From the NCBI GenBank assembly GCA_018613035.1, contig JAGGRA010000007.1, forward strand, positions 1 to 41,824: a stretch of 41,824 bases of DNA, given 5' to 3'. How positions within the stretch are numbered: the stretch's first letter is position 1; every line of letters begins with the position of its first letter. Below the pieces are notes generated by a model. That model was not told the DNA's origin and made no database searches. It was given only the letters and a program-made list of their open reading frames with translations. The translations under genes and the position numbers were made by a program. This document shows positions 1-7,033 of the stretch, in pieces. This DNA comes from Pseudomonas sp. ISL-84. Lineage in GTDB: Bacteria > Bacillota > Bacilli > Bacillales > Cytobacillaceae.

Positions 1-48
1 GTACGGTGGTGTGAGAGGTCGGGGGTTAGTCACCCCCTCCTACTCGAT
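1..48 (+). mobile_element. 3' end of a group II intron (domain V tail and domain VI), cut by the window edge
   Basis: Bases 1-7 (GTACGGT) match the 3' strand of group II intron domain V. The following segment folds as domain VI: GAG-AGG and GGGGG pair with CCCCC, CCT and CTC, leaving an unpaired A at 42 between CCT and CTC. That A sits seven nucleotides from an end at CTCGAT (43-48), the expected place for the branch-point adenosine. The ending resembles bacterial class C introns, which tend to insert beside transcription terminators. The intron body and any reverse transcriptase would lie left of the window. The junction at 48/49 falls exactly against the stop codon of the convergent DJ-1-like gene, whose coding sequence stays intact. 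Identification rests on remembered family features and the fold. Confidence 0.72.
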
Positions 49-729
49 TTACTTGTTGTTTTGAAGTGCTTTTACCAGCTCTTCGCCCATTAATTCAGAA
101 GAAAATGGGTCGCGGCTTGTGACGATTTGATCGTCTGCCCACACGGCGTGTGCGGGTTTGTTTAAGTCGTCCTGGTCGTACTCGGCAATATTGCGCATTT
201 CCTGTTCAAGGCTGAACGGAAGAATGTCAAGCAAGACTTCCGGTTCAATTTCGTCCGGATAGCCTGTTACCTTTTTGCCGGAGATAATGCTTTTGCCGTC
301 CGGGCGGGTTGTCCAAATCAGCGGTGCTGGACCGTGGCATTCAGCAGCAACGATCCCGCCGTTATCATAGATCTTATTGATGATGTTATGAAGGTCCGCA
401 TTTTTAGCCAGGTCATACATAGCTCCATGGCCGCCGACAACAAGGACAGCATCATAGTCATCATGGTTAATATCGGATAGCTTTTGTGTATCATCGGCAC
501 GCCCTGATTCATAAAGCGCCTTATAAGTGCCTTGAGGATCATATTCTTCCCCAATACTCATTTTATCAATTTCAGGCTTTCCCCCTAATGGAGAAGCAAG
601 GTTTACCTGATGGCCAGCCTCTTCCAGGGCATTCAGCGGAGCGAATAATTCCTCTCCCCACCAGCCTGTATGGTAATTGTTTTCTTCATCTTTATAACCG
701 CTTGATAAAACCGCTAGTATTTTTGACAT
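49..729 (-). CDS. DJ-1/PfpI (type 1 glutamine amidotransferase-like) protein, Hsp31-type
   Basis: This 226-residue cytosolic protein of the DJ-1/PfpI superfamily has the nucleophile elbow AECHGP with Cys131. It also has the early acidic stretch WWGEE near residue 26 that usually supplies the partner glutamate, and a VVGGHG loop before the elbow. Its size and the N-terminal GWWGEEL region fit the Hsp31/YDR533C-like branch, whose members are reported as glyoxalase III, deglycase or holding-chaperone proteins. Which activity applies cannot be told here. The start is supported by a TAGGAGGG ribosome binding site just upstream on the minus strand. The gene appears monocistronic in this window. Its stop codon directly touches the end of a group II intron. 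Confidence 0.85.
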   Translation of the reverse strand: MSKILAVLSSGYKDEENNYHTGWWGEELFAPLNALEEAGHQVNLASPLGGKPEIDKMSIGEEYDPQGTYKALYESGRADDTQKLSDINHDDYDAVLVVGGHGAMYDLAKNADLHNIINKIYDNGGIVAAECHGPAPLIWTTRPDGKSIISGKKVTGYPDEIEPEVLLDILPFSLEQEMRNIAEYDQDDLNKPAHAVWADDQIVTSRDPFSSELMGEELVKALQNNK

Positions 730-962
730 ATTATACCCTCCTATGTACGGATTCTTTCCCGTACTGGCTTTGTTTAAAACATTAAAGGAGCTGCTGTTTT
801 ATAAAAGTCGCGTTTCTAATCGAGATTCCATCTAACTGTTTGCCGCGTTTTGGTCGCTTCGTATCAGTTCTTCTGAAAACTTCCATTCTGTAGTAGTCTT
901 AACTTTTAATGGCGTTTTATGATGCGTTCTTGGTCGATCGGAATTTTTATGAGAAGTGGTTG

Positions 963-1023
963 AAGGACATGCGAATGCATTTTCGAGGAGTCTCGCACCT
1001 TACGCTCCTATCAACCAACCTTA
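963..1023 (-). repeat. Likely remnant of a dispersed Bacillus intergenic repeat
   Basis: Read on the minus strand, the segment runs GGTTGGTTGATAGGAGCG, AAGGTGCGAGACTCCTCG, AAAATGCATTCGCATG. This resembles a repeat family I remember from many Bacillaceae genomes, with the core TTGATTGGAGCGGAAGGCGCGAGACTCCT broken here by substitutions. The match is from memory, no second copy occurs in the window, and its function is unknown. Confidence 0.35.
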
Positions 1024-1079
1024 TTTATCAGTGTTTATCTATTTAAAAACACAATCTTTAGAAAAAAGTCTTAAAAAAG

Positions 1080-1105
1080 TGAAACAAACGAGGCCGCTGG
1101 CCGAC
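1080..1105 (+). promoter_or_regulatory. ECF sigma-type promoter (TGAAAC-N16-CGAC), probable autoregulation
   Basis: TGAAAC at 1080-1085 and CGAC at 1102-1105 are separated by 16 bases. This is the pattern used by B. subtilis extracytoplasmic-function sigma factors (SigX/SigW/SigM classes: AAC in the -35, CGnC or CGTA in the -10). It lies 33 bases upstream of an ECF sigma gene, so autoregulation is the natural reading. The CGAC -10 element is closest to the SigX type. Confidence 0.6.
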
Positions 1106-1138
1106 TAATTAGCAGTTTAAACAATCGGGGGATTATCG

Positions 1139-1639
1139 ATGTCTGACAGCAGGATCAGTGAGTGGTTTTATGAATACAGCCATGATATCTATCATTTTTT
1201 AATTTATACCCTTGGTACGGGTGATGTGGAAGATCTCGTCCAGGAGGTTTTTATTCGGGCTATCCGGAATATAGATTCTTTTCAGGAGAGGTCCAGTCCG
1301 AAGACATGGCTTTTTGGCATTGCGAGGCATGTAGGAATAGATGAAATCAGGAAGCGGCAGAGGGAGCGGCTGAAGAACTATTTGTTTATGAAAAGCGAGG
1401 AAGCTAGCAGCAAGGATAATCCTGAGGAATTTCTGGAGATGAGCGAAACTCATCAGGTTCTTTATAAAGCGGTTAGAGGACTCAAGCAAAGCTACCGGGA
1501 TGTGGTCATTTTACGCGGGATAAAAGAAATGACGATAGGGGAGACTGCTGAAATTCTGGGCTGGAGCGAAGGGAAAGTTCGGCTGACATTTCACCGGGCA
1601 ATCAAAGCTTTGCAAAAAGAGAAGGAGAGATTTATGTAA
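1139..1639 (+). CDS. ECF RNA polymerase sigma factor (SigX-like)
   Basis: This 166-residue group IV sigma factor has only the sigma-2 and sigma-4 domains. Region 2 carries the conserved DLVQEVFIRAIRNIDSF followed by KTWLFGIARHVGIDEIRK (-10 recognition). Region 4 carries the helix-turn-helix MTIGETAEILGWSEGKVRLTFHRAIKAL (-35 recognition). The region 2 wording resembles B. subtilis SigX, but the protein is shorter and the partner differs, so I do not assign the symbol. The start is backed by CGGGGG nine bases upstream. The stop codon overlaps the start of the anti-sigma gene (TAATG), which implies translational coupling. An ECF-type promoter lies just upstream. Confidence 0.88.
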   Translation: MSDSRISEWFYEYSHDIYHFLIYTLGTGDVEDLVQEVFIRAIRNIDSFQERSSPKTWLFGIARHVGIDEIRKRQRERLKNYLFMKSEEASSKDNPEEFLEMSETHQVLYKAVRGLKQSYRDVVILRGIKEMTIGETAEILGWSEGKVRLTFHRAIKALQKEKERFM

Positions 1640-2418
1640 TGGCAAACAGGGACCATGAAAAAATTCTGGATGAATTAAAGTCGATGCCAAAGCCGCTTTT
1701 GCCACGCAAGCTTCAGGATGAAATGCATCAGGAGATCCGGCAGTTTTCCGCTCACTACAGCCGGCGAAAAAGGTGGGGGAGGATAATGAAAAGATCGTGG
1801 TCCAGTGTTTTAACGGCTGCAGCTATATTAATCTTGAGTATTGTCGGTCTGGAGATGTTTGGAGGAGAGAAAGGGATTCCGCCAAATGCTTCCGAGCAGC
1901 CGGGTGTTGATATACCGGAAACAGATCAATTAGATGACCCTTCATTGGGATTACACCAGGTGGCATTGGAAGATCTGTATTTTGAAATACCAAATCAGAA
2001 AACGGATGTGGTGGTTGACCGGAATACGAAGGATGGATTTACGGTGGTTGATATCCTGGATAAAGATACGGGTGAGGTCATGTTCACTTATGGAGAATCG
2101 GAAGGGGATGGACCGATTAAGACGGTGTATCGGGATCTTAAAACGGAAACTGCAGACGTGAGGCTTCAGGTGACGGTGGAGATTGATAAAGAGAGCGGCA
2201 TGATTACGAAGGTCATGGACAAACATGTCAGTGTGGAGCCGCAGCCATTCCAAATGGATAAGGATAATATTATCTATTCCACCCCAAGAAACGGAACATT
2301 TCCTGCTGAAAATCTTGGAGTGGTGGCCCATTTGAATGTCGATTGGGGAACCGAAAGAGAGAACAGAATGGAACAAATCTATGAAGGGTTTCTAATCGGA
2401 GTGAGAAAAAGTGAATGA
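1639..2418 (+). CDS. Membrane-anchored anti-sigma factor partner of the ECF sigma factor
   Basis: This 259-residue protein has an N-terminal cytosolic segment of about 50 residues rich in charge (ending RRKRWGRIMKRSW), one transmembrane helix at about residues 54-70 (VLTAAAILILSIVGLEMF), and an extracytoplasmic domain of about 185 residues. That layout and the overlap with the sigma gene (TAATG) identify it as the cognate anti-sigma factor, which would hold the sigma factor at the membrane until an envelope signal arrives. The N-terminus lacks an obvious HxxxCxxC zinc motif. The outer domain, with VVDILDKDTGEVMFTYGE and later VSVEPQPFQMD, is not one I can place in a named family. A rho-independent terminator follows. 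Confidence 0.75.
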   Translation: MANRDHEKILDELKSMPKPLLPRKLQDEMHQEIRQFSAHYSRRKRWGRIMKRSWSSVLTAAAILILSIVGLEMFGGEKGIPPNASEQPGVDIPETDQLDDPSLGLHQVALEDLYFEIPNQKTDVVVDRNTKDGFTVVDILDKDTGEVMFTYGESEGDGPIKTVYRDLKTETADVRLQVTVEIDKESGMITKVMDKHVSVEPQPFQMDKDNIIYSTPRNGTFPAENLGVVAHLNVDWGTERENRMEQIYEGFLIGVRKSE

Positions 2419-2425
2419 CCTGTTT

Positions 2426-2446
2426 CCTGCTGGAGCAGGTTTTTTC
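2426..2446 (+). terminator. Rho-independent terminator of the sigma/anti-sigma operon
   Basis: CCTGC (2426-2430), loop TGGA, GCAGG (2435-2439), then six T residues and C. It begins eight bases after the anti-sigma stop codon. Confidence 0.8.
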
Positions 2447-2492
2447 TTTATTAAGATTAATCTTCGTACATATAACAGACGGTGGAATGGGA

Positions 2493-2586
2493 AGTGGTGC
2501 ATAAAAACGGAAAGTTACGCATAAGTGAACGAGATTGAGACATAAATGGAAAAAGTGGTGCGTATATCGGTGAAAGTGGTGCATAA
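2493..2586. repeat. Five phased 12-base repeats (AGTGGTGCATAA) at 20-21 base intervals
   Basis: Units begin at 2493 (AGTGGTGCATAA), 2513 (AGTTACGCATAA), 2534 (ATTGAGACATAA, degenerate), 2554 (AGTGGTGCGTAT) and 2575 (AGTGGTGCATAA). The intervals are 20, 21, 20 and 21 bases, which is two turns of B-DNA per unit, so every copy faces the same side of the helix. The first and last are identical. The array lies between a terminator and the promoter of the next gene. Confidence 0.7.
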
Positions 2587-2668
2587 ACTTTGAAGAGCAG
2601 CCTCTCCTAACTTTAATGGATGATTTAGACTGTTTTTTCCATAACATTTATAGGATAAATCCTTTTCA

Positions 2669-2696
2669 TGTTACAATATATGTGAATCTATTCACA
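2669..2696 (+). promoter_or_regulatory. Extended -10 promoter with an overlapping 16-base palindromic operator
   Basis: TGTTACAAT (2669-2677) is an extended -10 element (TGn plus TACAAT). No good -35 hexamer stands upstream. Directly downstream, TGTGAAT-CT-ATTCACA (2681-2696) is a perfect inverted repeat that would cover the transcription start, as expected for a repressor site. The cognate regulator is unknown. Confidence 0.5.
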
Positions 2697-2715
2697 ATTA
2701 TAAGGGGTGATGCTG

Positions 2716-3561
2716 ATGCTATTATCCAAATTAAAAACAGCACTTTATTCATCCATCGTCTTCACTTTTGGCTTTTGGCTGCTTTTACTCTTTACAGAAG
2801 GTGAAATGTTTTCTTTTGTCTTGATCATGATATTCCTCTATTGTCTATTTGGAAATGTCATTTACGGTGTTCCGGTTTCATTGCTGTCGGAATTTATTAC
2901 AAACAGGTTCATCCGCTGGCGGCTTCCAGCAGCTGCTTTTATACATACGATGCTGGGTGCAGTCACTTATTTTTTTATTAAAGGGTTCGCCTTCTTTGCT
3001 CTTCTTTCTGCGGTGCTTTTCTTCCTGGTGGACGAGCTGCGAAAATGGGACCGGGTAATGCCTGCCGGGAAAATTGCTGCTTTAAATGCAGCGGCAATTC
3101 TATTGGCTGGTTTGCTGCCGATGGGCCTGCTTTGGATTCTTCAAAAAGCCGAAGTGGAGGCAAAGACAAATGATCTGTACCTGATTCCTCAAGGATATGC
3201 TGGACAAGTTATGATTCTCCATGAATTCGGGCAAGCGCAAGAACCGGAAACAGAAGGGGAGTATGATGTGTTTAGGATAAATGAGAAAGGGTACGCTGTT
3301 ACCGCTTTGCCGCAAAGTGAAGGCTTGATTGAAGACTTATATTATTATGTTGATGAAAAGGGAAATCGTGAAGAAATCCCGGAGCACTGCATCAAATTAA
3401 GGGGAGCAGGTTCAACGATGGGAGATGGATACGAGTATTCCTATACCCGTTTTACTGTAGGGTGCCAGGAGGATATTGATGATCTGCAAGATAGGCCATC
3501 TGTTGAGGAGATCCTTTATGACGAAGGCGTGCTTGATAAAATCAATCAAACGTTTGATTGA
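2716..3561 (+). CDS. Multi-pass membrane protein with C-terminal soluble domain, function unknown
   Basis: I do not recognise a characterised homologue. The 281-residue product has about five hydrophobic helices in its first 145 residues, then a soluble C-terminal half. That half opens with LYLIPQGYAGQVMILHEFGQ, a motif resembling small uncharacterised domains annotated DUF6843; this link is tentative. The half ends in an acidic tail. I chose ATG 2716 because AAGGGG at 2702-2707 is well placed for it; GTG 2707 and ATG 2710 are possible but too close to that site. Transcription probably starts at 2669-2690. The last 20 bases form a perfect palindrome that recurs after asbF, and a bidirectional terminator follows. 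Confidence 0.7.
   Translation: MLLSKLKTALYSSIVFTFGFWLLLLFTEGEMFSFVLIMIFLYCLFGNVIYGVPVSLLSEFITNRFIRWRLPAAAFIHTMLGAVTYFFIKGFAFFALLSAVLFFLVDELRKWDRVMPAGKIAALNAAAILLAGLLPMGLLWILQKAEVEAKTNDLYLIPQGYAGQVMILHEFGQAQEPETEGEYDVFRINEKGYAVTALPQSEGLIEDLYYYVDEKGNREEIPEHCIKLRGAGSTMGDGYEYSYTRFTVGCQEDIDDLQDRPSVEEILYDEGVLDKINQTFD
3542..3561. repeat. 20-base perfect palindrome TCAATCAAACGTTTGATTGA, copy 1
   Basis: The palindrome covers the last six codons and stop codon of the membrane protein gene. The same 20 bases recur at 26184-26203. Its form (dyad with a CAAACGTTTG core) is typical of TetR-family operators, but here it lies at a gene's 3' end rather than in a promoter. Confidence 0.6.
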
Positions 3562-3563
3562 AC

Positions 3564-3592
3564 AAAAAAAGCTGGAGATTCCAGCTTTTTTT
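3564..3592. terminator. Bidirectional rho-independent terminator
   Basis: A run of A residues, then GCTGG (3571-3575), loop AGATT, CCAGC (3581-3585), then seven T residues. It serves both the membrane protein gene (plus) and the lipoprotein gene (minus), whose ends converge here. Confidence 0.88.
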
Positions 3593-3593
3593 G

Positions 3594-4301
3594 TTATTTC
3601 ACTGTTAATTGGCTGAGTTGGTGTTCATGAATTTCTTCTTTAGTTACATGAACTTTAATTTGGTAAGAACCTGATTCTGAAAAGGACTTACTTGCAAGAT
3701 ATTCACCCGGGATGCTTTCTGAGGCTTCTATATATTCAGATTGCTGCTGTTCATCCTGCCAGACTTCAAAGCTAACATTTGCATTGGTTAAAGGCTCGCC
3801 TTCCTTCAGTATTTCAGCCGTTAATCTAGCTTTCCCATCTTGTTTGAGGGTCCCATCTGTTTTCAGGTTAATCGAAACATGGCTATGTGGATGTTCTTCC
3901 TCCTGAAAGACAACCGTATTTTCAGGTGTACCGGCAATGACTTGCTTTGTCGGCATCCGGTGCATATTTCTTGCTGTGACGTGGGCTACAACAAAGTATT
4001 GTCCATTTTCAGGAAATTTCTTTTTAACTGAATAAATGCCATCGCCCTGGTGTTCAGCTTTGAGCATTTCCCGGTCATTCCGCCCAGATTGCCATACTTC
4101 AAAAACAACATCATTAGCATCCATTACTTTTTCGTCTCCATGTGTAACGATTGCTTTTAAAATTACATCCTCATGGGGGGTGATTGATTCGGGCGTCTGA
4201 ATTGAAACCTCTAATTTGTTTTCGCTTTTCCCGCTGTCTTTTTCCATGGAGCAGCCAGCGAGAAGGATAAAACTTAATAAAATAACCGTATACTTTTTCA
4301 T
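3594..4301 (-). CDS. Lipoprotein with two tandem YtkA/FixH-like domains
   Basis: This 235-residue secreted lipoprotein has a signal peptide ending in the lipobox LLAGCS with Cys17. Two immunoglobulin-like repeats follow. The first (about 30-125) contains VVFEVWQSG and GIYSVKKKFPENGQYFVVAHVTA. The second (about 138-235) contains VSFEVWQDE and GEYLASKSFSESGSYQIKVHVT. The alignment of FEVWQ and of the GxY/SGxYxxxVHVT strands shows internal duplication. The YtkA-like domain is found in Gram-positive lipoproteins and FixH-type proteins linked to metal or cytochrome oxidase assembly; the role here is not established. The start has a good AGAGGAG ribosome binding site. Several His residues cluster in the linker (EEEHPHSHVS), compatible with metal binding. 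Confidence 0.8.
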   Translation of the reverse strand: MKKYTVILLSFILLAGCSMEKDSGKSENKLEVSIQTPESITPHEDVILKAIVTHGDEKVMDANDVVFEVWQSGRNDREMLKAEHQGDGIYSVKKKFPENGQYFVVAHVTARNMHRMPTKQVIAGTPENTVVFQEEEHPHSHVSINLKTDGTLKQDGKARLTAEILKEGEPLTNANVSFEVWQDEQQQSEYIEASESIPGEYLASKSFSESGSYQIKVHVTKEEIHEHQLSQLTVK

Positions 4302-4403
4302 ATTTACTCCTCTTTCTATGCATTTTCCATATTAAGTATGGACAATGGAGGCAGTTTCTATAACCTAAATTTATTATGTTGCCCGGCACTGAGAAAAAGT
4401 ATG

Positions 4404-4433
4404 CAAAAAAACAGCCTGGAATCTCCAGGCTGT
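4404..4433 (-). terminator. Terminator of the envelope operon
   Basis: On the minus strand, ACAGCCTGG-AGATT-CCAGGCTGT (4411-4433) is followed by seven T residues. The hairpin starts within the glycosyltransferase stop codon. Confidence 0.88.
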
Positions 4434-5581
4434 TAATGATATACGGTAGGAATGGCTTTTAATGAATGAACTGGCTCTGCATTTTTTCTGCCTGTATCTT
4501 TAATTGCGTTGTGTATGGCAGCCTCCAGCGGACAAGTGATTTCTTGCAGATAGGCATCGATGTTTTTCCTTAAAGCCAGAATGGTTGCCTCATCCTTAAG
4601 CTGTTTAATCATTTGGTCATTATTGATGACGATCGCAAGCCCCTTTTCCAGCAGAAAATCCATGTTGATTTCCTCTTGCCCTGGAAGGGAAGTGTGAATC
4701 AGAATGGGCAGCCTTTTTTGAAGGGCTTCACTTATGGTAACGCCGCCCGGTTTAGTCATGATGGCATCTGCTTCTTCATATAGCTTGTTCAATTCATCAG
4801 GATCATGGATGTAACCAATCGGTACTATTTGCTCGGAATGCAGCTTTTGAAGTTCCGCAAAAAGTTCTTCATTATTTCCGCAAAGGATCCTGAATTGAAT
4901 ATGAGGAAGTTTTTGCATTGCACTAATTAGATCGAATGAGTCCACTAAGCCGCTGTTTCCCCCGGCAACCAGAACCTGGCGAATCCGTTCTGCTTTATGA
5001 GGTGAGGGAAACTGATACGTTGTGCTTACAGGAATACCTGTGACAAAAATACTTTCACCAGCTAGTTGATGTTTGGTTATTAATTTTTGCTTTGCTTCGT
5101 GATGGGGAACGAAATGATAGTCAATCCCATGCTTGCCCCATATATCATTAATAAAAAAGTCTGTATATACATTCACCGCTATAAAGCGCTGGTAACGCCC
5201 TTTTTGTTTTAATGAGCTAATGATTCCGGATGGAAAGGAATGGGTGCAAAATACCAGATCTGGCTTTTCCGTTTCAAGGAATTTCTGCATTTTTCTTTCA
5301 AAGTAATATGATAACACCTGCAAATCAGGCTGCATTTTAAATGGATGCTGCTTGTACATGATGGTGTAGTATAAAGCCCTGTAAAGAAAAGGGGCTCCGA
5401 GAAATCCTTTTAGATAAATTCCCGACACAAGTTTCTCCAGTTTTACACTGCAATAGCTTAAAAAATCGACTATTTTAATATCCGCATCAGGGTATTGTTC
5501 CAGGACATGTTCCTCGATCGTTTCGGCAACTTTTAAATGCCCGGTGGGAAATTGGAATAATGGAAGCACCAGAACTTTCAT
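4433..5581 (-). CDS. MGDG-synthase-family glycosyltransferase (UgtP-like)
   Basis: This 382-residue GT-B glycosyltransferase is of the MGDG synthase/UgtP type, which transfers a sugar from a UDP-sugar to a lipid acceptor such as diacylglycerol on the inner membrane face. The N-terminal half shows the MGDG_synth signature PTGHLKVAETI (about residues 12-22). The C-terminal half has a nucleotide-sugar site: VAGGNSGLVDSF and then MTKPGGVTISEALQKRLPIL, with the GGxTxxE motif. It is the last gene of a minus-strand operon behind the DedA and deacetylase genes, 16 bases after the DedA stop codon. That company suggests envelope glycolipid or polymer work. The exact acceptor cannot be read from sequence. 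Confidence 0.83.
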   Translation of the reverse strand: MKVLVLPLFQFPTGHLKVAETIEEHVLEQYPDADIKIVDFLSYCSVKLEKLVSGIYLKGFLGAPFLYRALYYTIMYKQHPFKMQPDLQVLSYYFERKMQKFLETEKPDLVFCTHSFPSGIISSLKQKGRYQRFIAVNVYTDFFINDIWGKHGIDYHFVPHHEAKQKLITKHQLAGESIFVTGIPVSTTYQFPSPHKAERIRQVLVAGGNSGLVDSFDLISAMQKLPHIQFRILCGNNEELFAELQKLHSEQIVPIGYIHDPDELNKLYEEADAIMTKPGGVTISEALQKRLPILIHTSLPGQEEINMDFLLEKGLAIVINNDQMIKQLKDEATILALRKNIDAYLQEITCPLEAAIHNAIKDTGRKNAEPVHSLKAIPTVYH

Positions 5582-5597
5582 ATTGGCCCTCCTTTCC

Positions 5598-6186
5598 TTA
5601 CTTTATTTTATTTTTCACATATTTAAAAAGCATGTATATTAAGAAAATCGCTAATAACAGGACCCCAAGAAAGGGGGCATGTTTAGGATTAATGTGAAAG
5701 AGGTCTCCTGCAAAATATCCGGCTCCGATTATGGGGACCACCCAGCAAAGAGAGCCCGCCAGGGAATAAAGGAAGTACCGAAGAAATGGAACTTTTGAAA
5801 TCCCTGCAAAATACGGGCTTATTTGGCGTATGCCAGGCATATAGAAACCGGGAAAAATTCATTAGCCGATGATCATTTAGGTAGCTTTTCTCGGCCTTTT
5901 TCCATCGTTCTTCCGTTATGCCAATAAACTTACCATATTTTTTTAGGAAAGGCTTTCCGGCATTTTTGCCGATCCAATAGGCTGCAAGCATGCCAAGCAA
6001 CGCACCCATCTCAGCGCTGAAAGCAGACAGCCCAAAGGCAAGCTTGTGATTTCCGATTAATACACCAATCAGGAATAACAGCGATTCCTCGGGAGCCGGT
6101 ATGCCGACAATCCCGAAAAATAGAAATAAAAAAATGATCCAATACCCGTATGATGAAATAAAATCAATAAGTGTTTCCGTACCCAT
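5598..6186 (-). pseudogene. DedA-family membrane protein with a one-base frameshift
   Basis: Two adjacent frames together make one DedA (SNARE-associated) integral membrane protein, a family tied to undecaprenyl-phosphate or lipid scrambling. The 5' frame (start 6186) gives GIVGIPAPEESLLFLIG and KYGKFIGITEERWKKAEKSY, then drifts after LMNF. The 3' frame resumes with the family motif PGIRQISPYFAGISK and ends in two transmembrane helices. The break is at a homopolymer: the plus strand has five A residues at 5853-5857, and a sixth restores the reading LMNFFPGFYMPGIRQISP. Everything else is intact. It may therefore be a recent lesion, phase variation or a sequencing error. It starts seven bases after the deacetylase stop codon. 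Confidence 0.85.
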
Positions 6187-6193
6187 CGCAATA

Positions 6194-6892
6194 CTACTCC
6201 CGATTTCCTGTTTTTAAAGAAACAAAGCGTATCCCTTTTTCTGCTGCCTGCTGAAGATAATCGTCCAAATGGCGGATCATATACTCTGGAGCACCAGCGT
6301 CAGCGCCAAGGGTTTTGCCACTGTCATGAAGCAGAAAAATCCTCCCTGGTTTGGATGCCTCCGTTAAAATCTCCGAAAAATTCTCCTGGATATGCTTGAC
6401 CTTCCAATCTTTAAATATGCCTGTCCACATAATGATTTCATAGTTCCTGGCGATCCAAAGGGAAAATAAATTGAAATGCCCCCATGGAGGCCGGTAAAGA
6501 ATGACCTCTGCATTTACTGTTTGTTCAATTATTTGCTTTGTTCGGATCAGCTGTTTTTTTAACGAGACAGGTCCCAAGATCCAGCTTGAAATGTGCCGGT
6601 AGTGATGGATGCCGATTGCGTGGCCTTCAGCATGCATTCTTTTTAGCAGCTCTGGCCTTTGTGCTGCCTTTTCCCCGACGACAAAAAAGGTTGCCTTAAC
6701 ATGATGCTTCTTTAAGACATCGAGAAGGCGGGCAGTATAGCTGGGATCAGGGCCATCATCAAAGGTTAACGCAATAGCGTTTGGCTCTGCTATTTCTTTT
6801 ACAATCCCCCAATTTAGCTTTCGTATAATCACAGTGGGGAGTATACCGTAAAGGATAAAGATAATGAAGATGGCTGTTAAAAAATAAACCAT
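6194..6892 (-). CDS. Membrane-anchored polysaccharide deacetylase (carbohydrate esterase 4)
   Basis: This 232-residue protein has an N-terminal membrane helix (about 2-22) followed by a NodB-homology domain facing outward. The CE4 motifs are complete: TFDDGPDP (Asp45/Asp46, base and metal), HHYRH (His97 and His100, metal), RPPWG (134-138) and LLHD (His189). Such enzymes remove N-acetyl groups from peptidoglycan or other envelope polysaccharides. It heads the minus-strand operon with DedA and glycosyltransferase genes, suggesting a joint role in an envelope glycopolymer. ATG 6892 leads straight into the membrane anchor. The substrate cannot be decided from sequence. Confidence 0.87.
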   Translation of the reverse strand: MVYFLTAIFIIFILYGILPTVIIRKLNWGIVKEIAEPNAIALTFDDGPDPSYTARLLDVLKKHHVKATFFVVGEKAAQRPELLKRMHAEGHAIGIHHYRHISSWILGPVSLKKQLIRTKQIIEQTVNAEVILYRPPWGHFNLFSLWIARNYEIIMWTGIFKDWKVKHIQENFSEILTEASKPGRIFLLHDSGKTLGADAGAPEYMIRHLDDYLQQAAEKGIRFVSLKTGNRE

Positions 6893-7033
6893 GGAAAATT
6901 AAGTCCTTTCCTATGGATGATTCACTTACTTCCATTCCCTGTTTATAGTGAGGATAACCTTAATGTCCCGATAGAATGTCATGTAAATGTCCTCTTTTAT
7001 GGTAAGGAGTGCTAAATAGGAAATCAAGGTTAA

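Larger units (their letters stand above)
730..1138. other. 409-base intergenic region: repeat remnant and ECF promoter
   Basis: No credible gene is present. The left half contains the DJ-1-like gene's ribosome binding site and AT-rich sequence. Bases 963-1023 hold what looks like a copy of a dispersed Bacillus repeat. The right end holds the ECF-type promoter at 1080-1105 and the ribosome binding site of the sigma factor gene (CGGGGG near 1126-1131). The short reading frames in this stretch lack ribosome binding sites. Confidence 0.6.

Noticed and set aside
1951..2376. 141-codon minus-strand frame inside the anti-sigma gene
   Set aside because: Antisense shadow, no ribosome binding site, composition unlike a real protein.
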